Shown: positions 22,583-37,200, counted from the stretch's first letter. The stretch: DNA of 64,000 bases from Lineus longissimus (GCF_910592395.1 NC_088310.1:23393491-23457490); one strand, 5' to 3'. Made by a program: numbers and translations. Notes: generated by a model from the sequence alone, not told the origin.

Positions 22583-25500
22583 GTAAGTATGCCAAACTGC
22601 AAAATTAGCAATGAATTATTTGGCGATTATCATTCCAGACTGCCATCACCATTCCAAGTCAAGATGACAATGACCTTATCATAAGACCCACGCAAAGATA
22701 GAAACTGATTTCAGTAACCAGTCTGAACAATCCCATCTAAGTCATTTCGGTCAATCACATTTTCTTCTGTGGTAATCAGGCTTACCTTTCCATCATTCAT
22801 CCAAAAGTCACATACGCACGGTTGCAAAGAACAGCTAAGGCTGGGGTAAGCAATAGTTGGTTGCTCGTTCGTTCGTTCGTGGAAGTTAGCATAGATGGAA
22901 GAACGTGTCTTGTTTTCAACTCTTGGACAACAAAATATCAGGTTCAAATATACGATAGAAGAATATCAGTGAGGGAAACTGAAGCTACAAGAAATAAAAC
23001 CACAATCACCAAAAATAAGCTAAACTAGAGAGGTGTCACGTAAGCAGTTGCCGCTAGGATGTGTGTTGGAAACGGCTTACATTCGACATAGCCCACTATG
23101 CTGGAAAGTGTTTGCAAACAGATGCTAGGTCCAGGAAGGTCCATACTCGTGGTTGGCTAATAGATGAGTCCATGAGACAAGAATTGGGTCGAGCAGGAAG
23201 ACCGTACGGTTAATGGTTGTGGACAGATGGGAGTAGTTGGTGCAACATTTCAGGGTAGTAATACCTTCCTCTGCAGTGTTTGCTTTTATATACGACTGCA
23301 ACATACTAAATATTAATTGTAAAGATAAATGCCTTACCATCTTAGTCTCGTAAACCAAACGGAGGGGATTTTGCAAAAGCCGTTTTGCGGACATTTTTAA
23401 CAAAAGCTTTAAAACGAAGCTGATGTCATCAAGGAATACCATCCATCCTAAGTTTCCCACAAAAAAATATTTTTTTAACAGAGTTCTGTCAAAACCTGGT
23501 TCTGTGACATGTACCTATTAGTGTTCCTGGCAGAGCTCCAATCCAGAATTGATCCAATTATCAGTGAACCAGTATGTCACTTGTGCAGCGCAGATGAATT
23601 TCTCGAACAAAGCCAATCCAGGCGCAGAGATTGGATTTTAGAAAAACCTCAGAAGAAGATAAGAGTGAATCCAAAATGTGGGTTTGGGTACAGGCTGGAA
23701 TAACAGCTTCATTATGATTGGTGTTAATGTTTTTTATAAGTCGTTAATCCGTTTTTCATCAATGTCAAGGCTTTGGGTTACGAAATAATGAATGTGTGAT
23801 TGGGGAATGCTTGAATAATTGAGTGCCTTGGAGATATCGCGTTAGGCACTACACTGTTAATATCGTGCCGGTTTTTGTGTTTTTCAACCAAGGGAACAAC
23901 ACAATATCTACAATTATTGTACGCATAAGTCTCAGAGAGAAATGTACCTACAGGAGTAACAAATCTGCTTTCTACATCAGACAATCTGGTGATACACGGC
24001 TTAGCTCAAGACAGATTGAACCCCGAAACTGCCTTGCAAATGTATTCTTCCCACGCTTTCAGAATCCTACATCATTGAGTGCAGGTCCTGGCAATAGCAA
24101 CCAAAATTGACATCTACATTGCCCCCAATTTCCCTTCTGTCTACCTTCAGGCTGACAATGACACGGTGGCGTGAGCATCTCATGGCAGCGTGACTGTCCG
24201 CAAGGCGGTTGATGACCTTCAGCCACATGACATTATTCAACAAGCCTGAGTTTTCATGTTCCAAATCCAGCCATAAGGCAACGCTCATGTGGTCAACTAT
24301 TTAGATCTTTGGGGAGGCGTCATCGGTAGCAAAGCTATATTAGAAAGATCTTAGTATTTTTATTTCCATCTATCATTGACCGACATTAAGTTAAACATCT
24401 AACCAGAAACCTCAAATCAAATTGTTTACATAGCCTTGGCATTTATCGCATCAGGGGCAAGTCACAATTGAATAATTCACCAGGAATTGCTTGCATGACT
24501 ACATGGACACTACAGATGACGCATAACTTTGGAAATATCACGTCAGGCAGAAGCACTTTGCAACTGTAACATTCAAGTTTTGTCATGTGCAATAAATTGT
24601 GTAAGCAATCAGGAAAATAGATTCCTCGCATCTTCAAATTGCTGTAGGAAACATTGAAAAGTGTGGGAAGTTAACATGTTATTCTTGCAAGATAAGTTAA
24701 CATCGCATGCTTGAAAGAATAGCCTTGACCAAAAGGAAGATCACCTTCACCTTTCTGAACAAAAACTAGTCTTCATCAGATTTCCTAATACATTTCATGG
24801 CTGAATGCTCCTTCCGTGACAAGCTTGAAGACATGGGATAGCCTTGAAGAATATAAGACCGTAACAATGTTTGCAGTTGTTTAACCTTTCTCTAAAACCC
24901 TCAAACAAGATGGCAATGAAGGCAGAACACTTTTTTTGTATGAACCTGGTGTTTGCAAGCTTAACCTATTATAGAAAGCCCGAGAAGACAAATGTCAACA
25001 TGTAGTTGTATCCAAAGAACATATTAAAGAGGTTACAGAAAAGTTTCATCTTCGGCCTGAACTGATGTAGTAATATATTGAATGCTTATTTCAATCAGAA
25101 TGATTGGATCTTCAGTCTGTTACAATACATTTTTCTTGTTTTTCAAGGAAATAAACAGTGGGAAAAAGAGAAATCCTAATTAACTGCTGATTCTCATATT
25201 TGCCAGTCCCATAAATATTGCAATAAATCGGAATGGACCATGTCCGGCCTGAAAAAGCAATGCTCACCTTTATAAACCAGCGAACACATGATTTCCCCAC
25301 GGCCACAAGTCACATAAATCTGCAATAACAATCTGATGTACAGCAATAACCATGGCAGCAGGGCAAAAAAAGAAGACTCATCAGCCATCACATCCTGATG
25401 CCAACACTCGTGACTGCCTACAGTGTACTACCCTTCTGAACGATTGGATTGTTTTGAAGGTCCTGCAAACACCCGATTCTGCTTGTACCTGAAATCTCAA

Positions 25501-26637
25501 TCTAAGTTAGTGTGACTCAAGTCTACACTGTGCACACAATCTATAGGAAATGTATAGAAAAATAAGGTGACATTACTCGTGGGTAAACTATAGGCAGTAA
25601 GAGGCAATAAATTCTTTGCCAAATTATACCCTGGATGTGAAGCCTCAAGTTATGATATCATCGCTTCCCAGGGAACCATTAGCGAACTGTATTGCATACT
25701 AATTAATCGAAATATAACAAGGCAGGCTTGACTTTTTAAATCATGAGCGAGGAATCTTCCTCCGGAGCAGGTTGTTCAACAATATTTGGCCGAAAGGAAT
25801 CAAATTAGGTTACAACTTTCCAGATAGATATCTGCATTTTCAGTTTGGATATATTTATGTTACGCTTTATTCACTTTCTCCTCTTCAACACTGGGTTACA
25901 TGAATACCGCGTTTCCAACACTAAGGCATACCATATTGCAGGTAGACGTACGTAATAAAAGCGAACTGCAGTTCATAATATGTATTTATCATACTGTCTA
26001 AAAAGGAAAAGATGCCGACATTGCATGATGATGAATCGTTTTCTTTAGATGGGCGAAATATCTTACATTTTCTCAAAATAGAGCGAATATAATGGAAAAT
26101 AATGTATTCCAGCGTATACGTCTCAATCCCAGTCCTATAATCTGAAAATAATTTCTCTCCACTTCAACAATATTTTGCTGAGAGAAAAACATCTTATTTC
26201 TTCACACTCCCCATATGATTGCAAGCAAAACACCAAACAATAATTATGAAATTAAAGACCGAAATGTTCATTTTATCACCAGGAAACAACTGCATGCAAA
26301 AAAGAGGTTTCGAAGGAAACTGTAGTGGCACATTTCCAGAACGTTGATTCAAAATGCCAGACGTAATCAATAACAAGGGCTGTTGCCATCAGCAAGCTGA
26401 GAAATAATTCATAGTCTCATGTTTCTCTCAAATAATTGTCTGGGAATTTTAAAACCGGATAATCGAAACAATGATAATTTGACACATCTATTTTAAATCA
26501 ATGCACCGATTTGAATCCCTTACTCGTAACCAGGAACAATATCAGACGATGGAAAACATTCGTAAAAATCATTGATTTTATGGTATAACAAGCAATATTT
26601 TGAAACAGTAGTGATGTCGAAGTACATTGAGCTCTTT
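22583..26637. other. long non-coding stretch
   Basis: No supported gene. A short (TTCG)4 run is near 22865-22881. No transposon structure was recognised. Confidence 0.45.
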
Positions 26638-26674
26638 TGTAGAAAATATCATATAAATCGTCATATTTTCTACA
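26638..26674. repeat. perfect 12-bp inverted repeat (hairpin)
   Basis: TGTAGAAAATAT at 26638-26649 is exactly reverse-complementary to ATATTTTCTACA at 26663-26674, leaving a 13-base loop. AT-rich stems of this length can arise by chance in such DNA, though perfect 12-bp stems with so short a loop are uncommon. Confidence 0.7.
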
Positions 26675-27497
26675 TCATCTCAAATCGCAGAAAACTGATG
26701 ATCTTACTAATTCACTTTAAGAAGTAGCACTTTCCTCGAAGCCGGTACTCTGGGATATTCTATCACACCAATTAGGGTGCACGTCAGCAGATAAACAACA
26801 CGACAGCCGTAGGAAGTGACGTGAGAAAAAGTCCTGACGACAGTTACATTTAGAAACATCGGATGATTAGTAAGAGGGAGCCATACCGAGCAATCAAGGT
26901 TGACAAGATATAAAATATTGAGCTATGCTCATCATCGCATGAAATCATTGACAACCATGGTACAAACCATAAAAAACGTGTCAAGGGATGCATATTTTTA
27001 GAACCATTAGTGCTGGTTTGTATAGTTAATGTATCACGAGATGTCAATGTGTCCATCTAGAGGCAGCAGGATATTGGCACTTAGACACTTCATTTTGTTA
27101 ATGTGACACCTGTCAGCTTTGGTGCTGCAGATGGATATACCTTTTTCTGTATTTCATGAGACGAGCAACAATAATAACATGCTTGATGCTAAAGGAGATG
27201 TCTTATGACTTCCTAAATCATTAACGAATAATAATAAATAATAAAGTATTAACTTCGTAAATATATCCTTCACCCAAAGGAATTCAGGGGAACAGGCCTA
27301 AGCAAGCAGACTGAGATGACAGTATTTCTCAGAAGCAGAATAGACGTTTGACATTTATTTTGCCATACTGGCTAGACGGTACATCTGGGGATGACATATC
27401 ATATTAACCCCTTTGATAGGATATCTGTCAGCAGTGCAATTGTTAAGCTGACACTTGCAGCCATATGACATTATAAGTGAGGAAACGTATCTTTCTA
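26675..27497. other. non-coding stretch
   Basis: Nothing supported beyond AT-rich sequence. Confidence 0.45.
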
Positions 27498-27551
27498 TCT
27501 ACTTTATTTTCATTGGTGGATAAGTCTACTTTATTTACATTGGTGGATAAG
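27498..27551. repeat. 27-bp direct tandem repeat, two copies
   Basis: Copy 1 (27498-27524) and copy 2 (27525-27551) are adjacent and differ at one base; both end GGTGGATAAG. It lies 14 bp left of an AACTA microsatellite. Confidence 0.9.
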
Positions 27552-27565
27552 TTCCCGGCTGTTGT

Positions 27566-27580
27566 AACTAAACTAAACTA
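27566..27580. repeat. AACTA microsatellite, three units
   Basis: Three perfect AACTA units followed by TTTTTT. The same pentamer recurs about 1 kb to the right at 28591-28614. Confidence 0.85.
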
Positions 27581-27979
27581 TTTTTTCAAGCTAAAAGGCA
27601 CAAAGCAGATTATGCAATGGTTTTAATCTTTAATCGGAAAGTTATACCACGGATCTACTTGTGCAATACTAATCGTGAAAATAGAAGTAATATCTGATAG
27701 TAATCCTGTAATAAACCTGTCATAACAAGATTGAAGTTTTATTTCTATGTATAGTGAAATGTCTAAGCAGGCAAAACTTTTGAAGGGATAAACGTATAAA
27801 ATGCAGCAACACGTCGCACAAAGTTCCTGCTTGAAACGACAGTAACTGAAATGGAAAAGGAGAAAAAGATCATAAAAGCAAGCATAACCATCAGAGCTGT
27901 TTATATTATCAACTTCAAAATCAAACCGATGTTTAAAATGCCAAGGAAAATGCATATTTGGCATTAACATTTCCAAATT

Positions 27980-28130
27980 TTTGTAGGTCCGGACCCCAAG
28001 ACCTCCTCGTTTCCAAGATACCAGCTTCGGGCATCTCTCACGGCGTGCGCAACCCCCCCCCCCCCCCCCCATCCACCGTAGATTTGGATCTGCCACTGCG
28101 AAGTGTAAGAAATGCCACCACGCCTAATAG
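27980..28130. repeat. GC-rich patch with 18-base poly-C run
   Basis: An uninterrupted run of 18 C spans 28053-28070 inside about 150 bp of GC-rich sequence in AT-rich surroundings. On the minus strand the run reads as poly-Gly inside an apparently long (157-codon) open frame, whose C-terminal two thirds is ordinary AT-rich sequence; I do not accept this as a gene. A homopolymer embedded in a compositionally foreign patch resembles the end of a dispersed repeat, but without other copies this is inference. Confidence 0.6.
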
Positions 28131-28590
28131 TATTCAAACATTGATATAAAATCAAATCAAGAAATAACGCAAAGCCGTCGTCGAGGCTGATCAATAATGG
28201 ACGGGATAATAGGAAAATCCATAACAACAATGACACATGTTCGAGTCAAGAAACAAGCCAAGGCCATCGCGAGACAATGTTGATATACATTCATACATTT
28301 ATGACCATCTAATGGAAGATAAAACAGTTTCATTGTTCATTTAAATTCAAATGCACTTGGGAATGTGATCGGGTTCATCTGGAGCGGTTTCTATTCGCAG
28401 AAGGTAATATTACCTTGTTATGGTATAACCAACAGATTCTGCGGTTTACATCGCCTTTCGATTTTTGCTCATTACCGTTCTATACTTTTGTAGATCAATA
28501 AAGTCATGATACAAAAATTAAGAATAAACCGACTCGAATCTTAATTATCTGGTTTCTACATCAGAAACGGACAGCCTACCAGTGGGTAAG

Positions 28591-28614
28591 ACTAAACTAA
28601 ACTAAACTAAACTA
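28591..28614. repeat. ACTAA microsatellite, 4.8 units
   Basis: Four full ACTAA units plus ACTA, directly following GGGTAAG. It shares its unit and its ACTATTT right flank with the 27566-27580 tract. Confidence 0.9.
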
Positions 28615-31600
28615 TTTCTCATCGGCATTTTAGAATACCATGGAATTTTATTGTGTCTTATGTCATGTTAAGATGAATGGCATATAGTTCAAATTGAGCA
28701 ATTTATTTCAGCTCTAAACATTTCATCTTACAGAAGGTACAAGTTCGCTACTTTCAAAAACATCAGTTTTGATGGCTGAACTTACCAACTTTTGAATTTA
28801 AAGTGTCGATTAATAACGTTATAGATTCATCGAGTGTATTTTTCTGTCTGGTTAGTATGTAAGGGTAGAGGGTTATTATGCCCGCCAGGCATCAACATTT
28901 TATGAAAATATTTTTTTAGACCTCATGTTCTATTGTGGTCGTGGAAAATTTGATGAAGCTTGTTATTTGATCGCAATGATGTCATCATAGCTTTGAGCAT
29001 TTAGTCGTTATCGCAGCAGTAAACATTGTTTTTTTAAATCACTGAGACAAAAGCCAGACTCGCAGACGATTGATCATGACAAACATAAGCTGATTTCATT
29101 GGAAAACTGTTACTGCAGTCTATGCATAGCAAATTTTGATGATACATGTATTTATAAACAGATCAAACGTATATGTTTTACAAGAATAGAATTCTAAAGA
29201 CAATGGACATATTTTTGTACCTGCTAAAATTGAAACAGAAAACTTTGTGAAATGATCAGATAAATCTAAATACCATTATGATTCCAATATTTCCAATATT
29301 TTGCCTTACAGCAAATGGTACTCCTGTCATTTTATGCAATCGGATTTAGTTGGACATCCACCTTACTCATAGCTATGACTTGAATTGATCAGAAATGACT
29401 CCGACCGTATTGTTGACTTAATGAAATACGTTCTTTTGACGCTGAACCAGCCAGGTAACATTCTTTGTCCCTTTCTCCCGAAACGACCTATCTTGACATT
29501 GGCGATATATTGCCTTGCACCCTTTTCCTATGTTTAATTTGACGGGACATGCAATGTTTTGTTAGTTGAACTTTCTATGAACCCCTGAATCAATCACAGT
29601 ATGTCCACACCCAATCAGTACTAATTCACTTCAATTCAAATATCACTCAATACGGTCATGACTGTAATGTCAATTCAAGCATACTGTGCAATTACGTGCT
29701 TTCAACACTCTGTATTCTACACAGACAAGTCACACTCTATGATATACTTGTAGTATGTTTGATATTTAGTTATTGAATTGCAGAACCTGTGTAGTGCTGT
29801 TCTTGATAGACAAGATAGAGTAAAAGAAAGTCATTTATTTAAAAAAAGTGTTTAGTTTTGAAGCCCAAGGTCACAAATAAAATTGCACGAGTGCACGATT
29901 TATCCTTCTTCTAATATTTGTCATCGCTTTTATCAAAGTCAACACACATTACAATTATTATTTACTTCTTGAACATCAACGGTCAGCCACCTGAAACAAT
30001 TCCTCTACGCGTTACAGGCACCACAGACATAAACAGATCGATGTACTACGCAATTATAACATCTTTATAGTGGGGGAAAGACCTAAGATCAATAGAATAT
30101 CATGAGTATATAAGAATCAAGTTATCATGTTTCTAATTCTCTGGAGATTTATCGGTTAACATGACTTTATTGATTCTCTAACTGAACCACGAACTCCGCA
30201 CATAGAGGGTGAGAAAATAAATGCATGAGTTACGTGCTAAACACGAATCATCCAATTTCTTCTTTTTTTCACGATGACATCATGTCCATACCTCGGTAGT
30301 CTTGCCATGCTCTCAAATTAATTTGAATGGACACTTTTGTTTCCTTGAGCGGAATACCTGTTCATGCATCATTGAAGGTTTGATGTCAACTTCGACGTCG
30401 GCACGGCAGAATTATCAACGGGGTATATTCGTAACTCGACCTGTAGTTCCCAAACTACATAGCTCCATCATTAAAGGCGCTGCTGGAATAATAGCAAAAC
30501 GACATGTATCGAAGTAACTTTAAAAAGAAGAAAAATTGCATTTCATTTCATCCTTCTGAGATTCCTGGGAAGTTAGGAAATGCGATTCAACATATTGGAT
30601 GTCGATAATTCCACGACAAAACATGAAGCTGCCAATATGATTAAATATGCAAAGTTAAAACTGTAAACAAATGAAGCTAATGTATCTTTCAATTGAGATA
30701 ATCGCAGACAGAGTAGACACTTTGTCAAGATGAAAGAAGATCTTCGCATCAAAATTCTGCCAATGAAACAGTATTCCAACGTCAACACGAGACATTACAT
30801 TGACATGGGCATTATTTTTTCATACAGGAGTTCGTATTTTATCGTCAATATCACAGTCTCCAAGTCGGTAGATTAGAAATAGGATCTTTAAGCTTTTATT
30901 ACCATTGTTTAAATGTACTTGTTAATCACTGAAGGGTCGTTATTCTGTTCCTGATGGCAGAATTAGAAGGCACTGTATGGCCGTTCTGTAGCAGCTGAGT
31001 GCTTGCCTTAATCTTGGTGGAGCCGATTGCGTATCCCAACCACTCCCAATGCTATGCTGCAGGGAGACTCGCCTCCTAGAACGTTTATAACTATGTTAGC
31101 CGGGTCTCCTGGACCGAAAGGTCGGTGGTTGTGCCCAGTGTCAACTACCCTGCCACGGACAAAAGATCGACTTACCAGTAGCAAAAACAACGAAAGCAAA
31201 CAAACCACCTCAAGATGCCAATGACAGAGCTGGCAGAGGTTCTTTGATGTCTTATATGCTGCTAGATATAAGCAGTGCATAAATATGACTCTTTTCGATG
31301 AAGCAAATGATGCTTTGAACAAAGATATTCCTTAGTATAACGGATAAGCATTATGGTACTTGCATCGCAAAATCTTCATCAACATCAAAGAAATCAAACC
31401 ATTTATTTTACTGGAATCGGTTATTTTTAAATAGCGAACAAATTTCACACCCATATTCGCGAAATAAAAATGCCTTCCTTAAAGTATTTTAGTCATGGCC
31501 ATACTCCATTTTCAATTCGACGTTTTTACCCCGAAGATCGTATAATGGGTTTCCCACAACTATTAGAATTAAAAGCTACAGCTTCTGACAGCCCCTCCCA

Positions 31601-34139
31601 AGAGCTTGGATATATCTCCTCATTATAATATCATGTTTTCTTAAGCAGTAGATAAACTGTTAGTTTTTTCCCCAAAAGTCTTCTCATTTGTCTGGAATTA
31701 TCCCGAGTTTATGACAAAAATTTACACCCGAAGTATACTTTTTACAAGGCTGACCAATTTTATCTTCTTGTATCAAGAGAAGTCCAACATTATTGCCATT
31801 GAACAGGAAACTTCCCTTATTTTCCAATTCTTACGCGACGTCTGTGATATCGCTGTAGATGTACCTCGGTTATCCTTGACCACCACGACAAAACAAGACA
31901 CTTTTTCTCAGAAAAATCTATGTAATCCCTCAAGCGATCACATGCTACAGCTTGATATCTTTTCAACCAAATAATTTATATGTTTTTCTGTAGGAATTAT
32001 GAGCTAAATAAATCTGCCCATAGTTGATTTCTCATGCTGGGTCTCATATTCTGGACTCCGGGTCATAAATAATTCGAGCTTAGTTATTTCTTTATCATTG
32101 GTTTATTTCTCGACTGGCTTGGTTCCAAAGTGTGATCTAGGCACCACGAATACTAGGAGCTGTTGGTTGGGGACACGCAACCTTGAGCGCCATATCATCC
32201 TACTGATGACCAATATATTTTTAGTTTCGTTGGTAAATGACAGGAAAAAGCACGTTCGTGTATTAACTGACAGAAACTTGATATAACTGCAAATCGTGGA
32301 TAATCAGCAGGAATTGCGATGATCAGAAAGCTTCTTGATGGTGATTTGCTATTGATGTGAAGAAAAAGCTTGGTTTCTGGGCAAGATCTGAGACAAGATG
32401 TCTCATCTGTATGACACAAAGAAGAACCAACAACAATAAACAGAAGAGGCTCTCTGAGATATGTACAATGTCTGCGTATAATGCACATACATGTACATGA
32501 TATGGCTTCCCTGCCATACTTAAAGAGAGTGCACTTTTTTATACACCCTACCATTTAAACCCTTAATGTAGGTTTTTGAGATGAAATTAGTGAATAGAAT
32601 GGCGACCGTGATCTATGCGGTGATAAATGAGACGTTTTGTATTTTGCAGGAATTATTTGAGTAATTTTTATCCACTTTTATCCGCTCAGATGGGTAAAGA
32701 TGAGCAGTGCAAAGTACGTATCCAAGTCTTGCATTCGATATCCAGGATGCAGATACACAACAGATGAAGTTCAATAGTACAAATAGAGTTTATAAAATAT
32801 TTCTTAACTCCAGGGAAATAGCCGGCATATTTGGCCGGAGTCTTATTCCCGTCAGAGGGATCAAAATGCAAATAAGCATATCAGACATGTCTCAGGTCTA
32901 GTGAAAATTTAGCATGAGCTTATCCATCTAAACCAGTCATCATGCGCCACCCAGTACTAAACTGCAAGCAAATCTGACAAGTTAGGTTGACAACAGTCCT
33001 ATAACATGAGCAGGGAGTAGGCCTAGATCAAAAGAGCATCGAACTTCAAATACGAACTCAATGTAGCTTTATCTTTTAAGATGCTTTTCATAACAGAGAC
33101 GTTCTTCCAGACACAAAAGGCTTAGCCTTATCTTCATAGCCTTGCCTCTCTAAGAAGCCTAATCTTCTGTCTGAAACTTTTAGGTCTTTTAAACTTTTCT
33201 CAGCAGTCTGGTTCTTTCAAAGATGTTATTTCCCACGACTTTTTGTAGTTTGTCTCTCAACACACTAGGCAAGGATGCGATGATTCTCTGCGTCTGTTGT
33301 GAGGCTGGGTTTTCAGTGATTACTCAGTGACTCGCCAGAATCTACAGCGGGAAAATAAACAGCAGGTTTTGTTGATAAAAAATAACTGTTGATGCTGTTG
33401 GCATGTGTGATTTTCTACCAGGATAATCTGAATTACCAATAAGCAGCTTGGCAGAGCGTTAGTTATTTTCCCGCGGAAGTGACCCAAAAGGCAAAACGCC
33501 CAAGTGGTATCAATCCTACTTCGAAAAAAATTGGGGATGTGTTGTGTCTCATGACTTTATTTTATAGCTTTACAATATTTTGGTTGATATACCTGAAATC
33601 AATCGTTGAACTTAATTACTCCTTCCTTCCAACTCACCTCACAAGTATCAAGGTGGTCCCCACATTGCTCAGCAAATAATAATGCCCATGTCAGAGTTGC
33701 GTTCTCCGGGACCTTTTACATTCATTTCTCTGTACGGTAATGTCTAATGCATAGCAACAGCAGTATAAGGGATGCCGCATCAGCAGGCATGAGGATCAAT
33801 ACTTGCCATTTAAAACGCACACATTATTATATATTTGATTAAAAATTTGATAGGGCCATGTTCAGTCTGGCTGCATATTGAAAACGTAATTGATCAGTCT
33901 TCTTGGCGCGCTGCTGTGACCGCATTTCGCATGATTATTATTAAGGGAATGTTTACTGAAGAGTTTTATTGATAAGCTTTGCTTGGAGAAAAGCAGGAAG
34001 TATAACACTACAGCGTAAGAACTCTTTTATCTTCGCATAATTCCCAGTATGTCAAACCTCAGGGCTATCACAATTAAGTCCAAGAATTAACCATTTCAAT
34101 GCATGCCTTTAAAATCATGCCGAAGTGTTACAGTCTCAT
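28615..34139. other. long non-coding stretch
   Basis: No supported gene. A GC-richer patch at about 30985-31170 looks compositionally foreign. A perfect minus-strand donor word (GTAAGTCG at about 31168) follows a Leu-rich open frame, but the upstream acceptor is mediocre. On the minus strand near 33680-33755 a pyrimidine-rich acceptor precedes a 24-codon frame. TACATGTA occurs at 29143-29150 and 32488-32495. Confidence 0.4.
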
Positions 34140-34282
34140 TCATTGCGTTTTCGTCTGTACATTTCCCTCTGTATCTGTTTTTTTTTCATCCAGCTGTCTT
34201 CCTTCCCAAAACAAGTATTCTTTATCACTCTTCATAGCCGAACTAACAATGCCATCTTTATGTTTTCTGCGGATCTGGTATC
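34140..34282 (-). CDS. candidate terminal exon, charged tail
   Basis: On the minus strand TTCTTACCATTAG ends just before 34282. Two bases complete a codon, then 46 codons run to TGA at 34140-34142. The peptide is highly charged (Lys, Arg, Glu, Asp, Ser, Thr), starts with a Arg-Arg-Lys-His cluster and has one aromatic patch, resembling a cytosolic C-terminal tail. Purine at position 1 is about 72%, but the strand is purine-rich overall, which weakens that argument. On the plus strand the same segment lies between a very T-rich CCAG and a GTAAGAA, yet the plus frame is not coding-like (29% purine-first). Product unknown. Confidence 0.25.
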
Positions 34283-37200
34283 CTAATGGTAAGAACCTCC
34301 ACCTTCCAGAATACGAAGAATTGCCATACACTTTCAATACGTTTTGGCAGTCAAAATTTTATTTCATGTTATTGTAGCCATATAGATATTCAACTTGTAT
34401 TCCGGCAATCTGTAAGTAAATTAAACAGCCCGTTTTCCATCAATAATTTTAATGAACTGTGCAGATGCCATCAAATCCTTCATTCTGATCTTTTTTGACC
34501 GCCTATTATAGCAAAACCATTATAGTATTTTTATGTAACTCATGGGATGTTACAGTCTTTCTTTGGTATATTTGCTGTCAATGCGAAGACACTGTTCTCG
34601 CATTCTCTCTTAAGAATAGGAAGCGCTAGTGACTTCCTCATGCTAAAAAGTGATCAGCGACTTCCAAAGGCCACATACACCCCTGACGCGAGCAACCATC
34701 ACTTGTGGAAGCTGTGGGCTTAATTTCCACTGCATCAATATACTCAAATGTTATAAGGTGTTTCTCGTTTGCTATATTAATCCCAAGGCATTGCGATAGT
34801 AGAAATAAACCTGCTCCCAGGTTTGACAAATTAGGTACTGTCAATGTTTCATACTACACAACTGACAAAAAAATTATCCAAGGTTGATCAGCACGTCCGG
34901 GTGAGAAACAAAGGATTATTGACTATGTCGATATTAAAGGAGAAAAAAAGTATCCCCCTCACACGGTCCAATCACCGGACCACCAAAACCAAAATATGGC
35001 CACGAAAAGGATAATAAGGTATGGGGTTCCAACCACTCGACCACCGTACACGTATTCCTAATCAGTGCAAATCAATCAAGCCTGTGTAATTAGGCATGGC
35101 GGACCTATTCAATTCGACTGAAATTATATTTAATGACAGCCAGTACTCAGGTGCGCGGACACCAGCCCCATTACAGCCTCATACATGGCGAGACACAAAT
35201 AAGGCTACATGTCCATATCAATCTTGTGTTTATTTCCTATCAATAGTTTGTAATTTTCATGCTTGATCAGCGAGCGATTACTAATAAATCCCCTGGCATT
35301 GTTTCATATTGCAGAACTGATGGGGTGAGCGCCGAGCAGAAGGTCAAGGTAATTCAGCCAAAGGCCGTAGAATGGACTTATTAACCTGTCTGAGCGGTTG
35401 GCAAGTCTCAGTGATGCAAATAGACATCGACAGGGAGAAACCGACCAATCCCAAACATTGTGGCACTCCTTTGGCACATTAACCAACTGTCATAAGGCAC
35501 GGCTATCATTTCGTAAGGTTAAGGTGAGCAAAACAACGTCACTATATCCTGCGAGGAAGCCAAGCCAGTACGGCAACATACAGTAGGCTTGGAAGCTAAC
35601 CTGCCCCGACCATGACCGATTGATGAATCACCAGGAACTGAGGGCAGAACAGGGCAGAACAGTATTTAGACTCCAAAGCGGGCACTACACGATTCGGCCA
35701 CCTGTTCTTCAGTACCGAACAGAAAACACTGACCGCAACTCCGATGACAACGAGCCATGTAGTACAGGATGCCCACTGCGTGAAGCCCTTAACATGGAAA
35801 TCTGGTCAATTGTTGTCAACCTGAAGAAATCAATTTGATGTACGGAAACCGAGCAAAAATACATAGGACAACTGAGTATATCTGATGAGCAGGACTAACT
35901 GGCTAAGCAGTGAACACGAAGGAGAAAGAACCAAGCCTCCGGAAATATCCTTAACAAATAAATAGTTATTTTAATGGAATGATCTAGAGTATTGGACAGT
36001 TTTACATCTACCTTTAAACAGCTCATGTATAATGGACAGTTGTTTCAGACGATGGCTGTAGAGATACTTTTCCCAACTGGTCGATAATCCTAGAGTGAAC
36101 TTAGAAGAAACTCCACCATGCATTTGTAAACTTTTAATCAATAATTGAAAGACCAGAAATAAACTAAGTGGTTGCGTGCTCGATCACCATTTCTCCATCA
36201 GGTATTCTGGTTTAGCCTTGAATAAATTGGATGTTTTGCAGCGCTGTTTGCAGCTGGTGCGGCTAGCCTAATTACGCTGTAACACCGGAGAACTTTCCTT
36301 TTGAAAACTTTTGTTATTGAAAATAGTTCCGCTAACCCTTCACGAAATGATGAGAATTCCCCAACTTAGCATTCCGATCCGAATGCAAATGATAGCGTGA
36401 CAAATGAGCAACGTCATTGATCAGCCATACACCAACCTTGAAATTAGTCAATAATTCTCTTGAAGATTTGTAGTTTGCCACCTGGATCAACATCTCAAAG
36501 GTAAATTTCCCCTGACTAGAGGAAATCGATAATTCAAAGTGTTACTGTCCCCAGTCCAATTATTCATGACAAAAAGGAATAGATTATGCACGAATGTCAT
36601 TTTAATGTGAGGCTATCGCTTAGAACAATCCTTCAAGTTTGATGCTCGGGTTTGAGGCAATTTTAATATTTGGTCACAGCGTTTGTCCTTTTAAACAGCC
36701 TCCAGTCAATTTCAGACATGTAATGGCATCGTGTGTATCTCTCTGGCCCAAATAACTACAAAATGTCCCTGAAATCACACCTGGTATTTTTATGGTCACC
36801 TTTTTCCTCTTCTCGTAATTGCTAAAATCATAACTTAGAAACAGCAGATAAAGGTCTTGTTTCTTGATGCAAAAGATTGCGTTGATTAGGAAGCAGATTC
36901 TGAAGGCAAAAACAGATACGGGTACACTTTACACAGTCCATGTTCGTGACACCATACGATAGGGTGTTATTGACCGGCCATTCATCTTTATGTACGATTC
37001 GTAATAACTCCTCAGGGACACACTAACGTGCCAGGGTATCTTGGTCAGCGTCATTGCACCTGTGTTCATACATAATCAAATTCAGAGTAAATCATCCCAA
37101 CACGGCCAAATTAATAACTCAGAGGATCACAGTCGTAGCACAGGCAGTTATTTGGAGCCGAGTAAAGACCTCAGTAGCGATTTCCCGAAAGCTTTTGCGC

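Noticed and set aside
27623-28096. 157-codon minus-strand open frame, the longest in the window
   Set aside because: Its start region is poly-Gly produced by the 18-base C run, and the remainder is AT-rich sequence with Cys/Phe/Tyr-heavy composition typical of chance frames.
30985-31170. Possible tRNA-derived SINE with A- and B-box-like words
   Set aside because: The best B-box match has only about 5 of 9 fixed positions and the A box is also poor; there is no A-rich tail.
32195-32554. 119-codon minus-strand frame
   Set aside because: No splice support, and composition rich in Cys, Ser, Leu and Ile as expected of random AT-rich translation.
34193-34288. Plus-strand exon between a T-rich CCAG and GTAAGAA
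   Set aside because: The only open plus frame has about 29% purine-first codons, the reverse of coding bias; the minus strand fits better.
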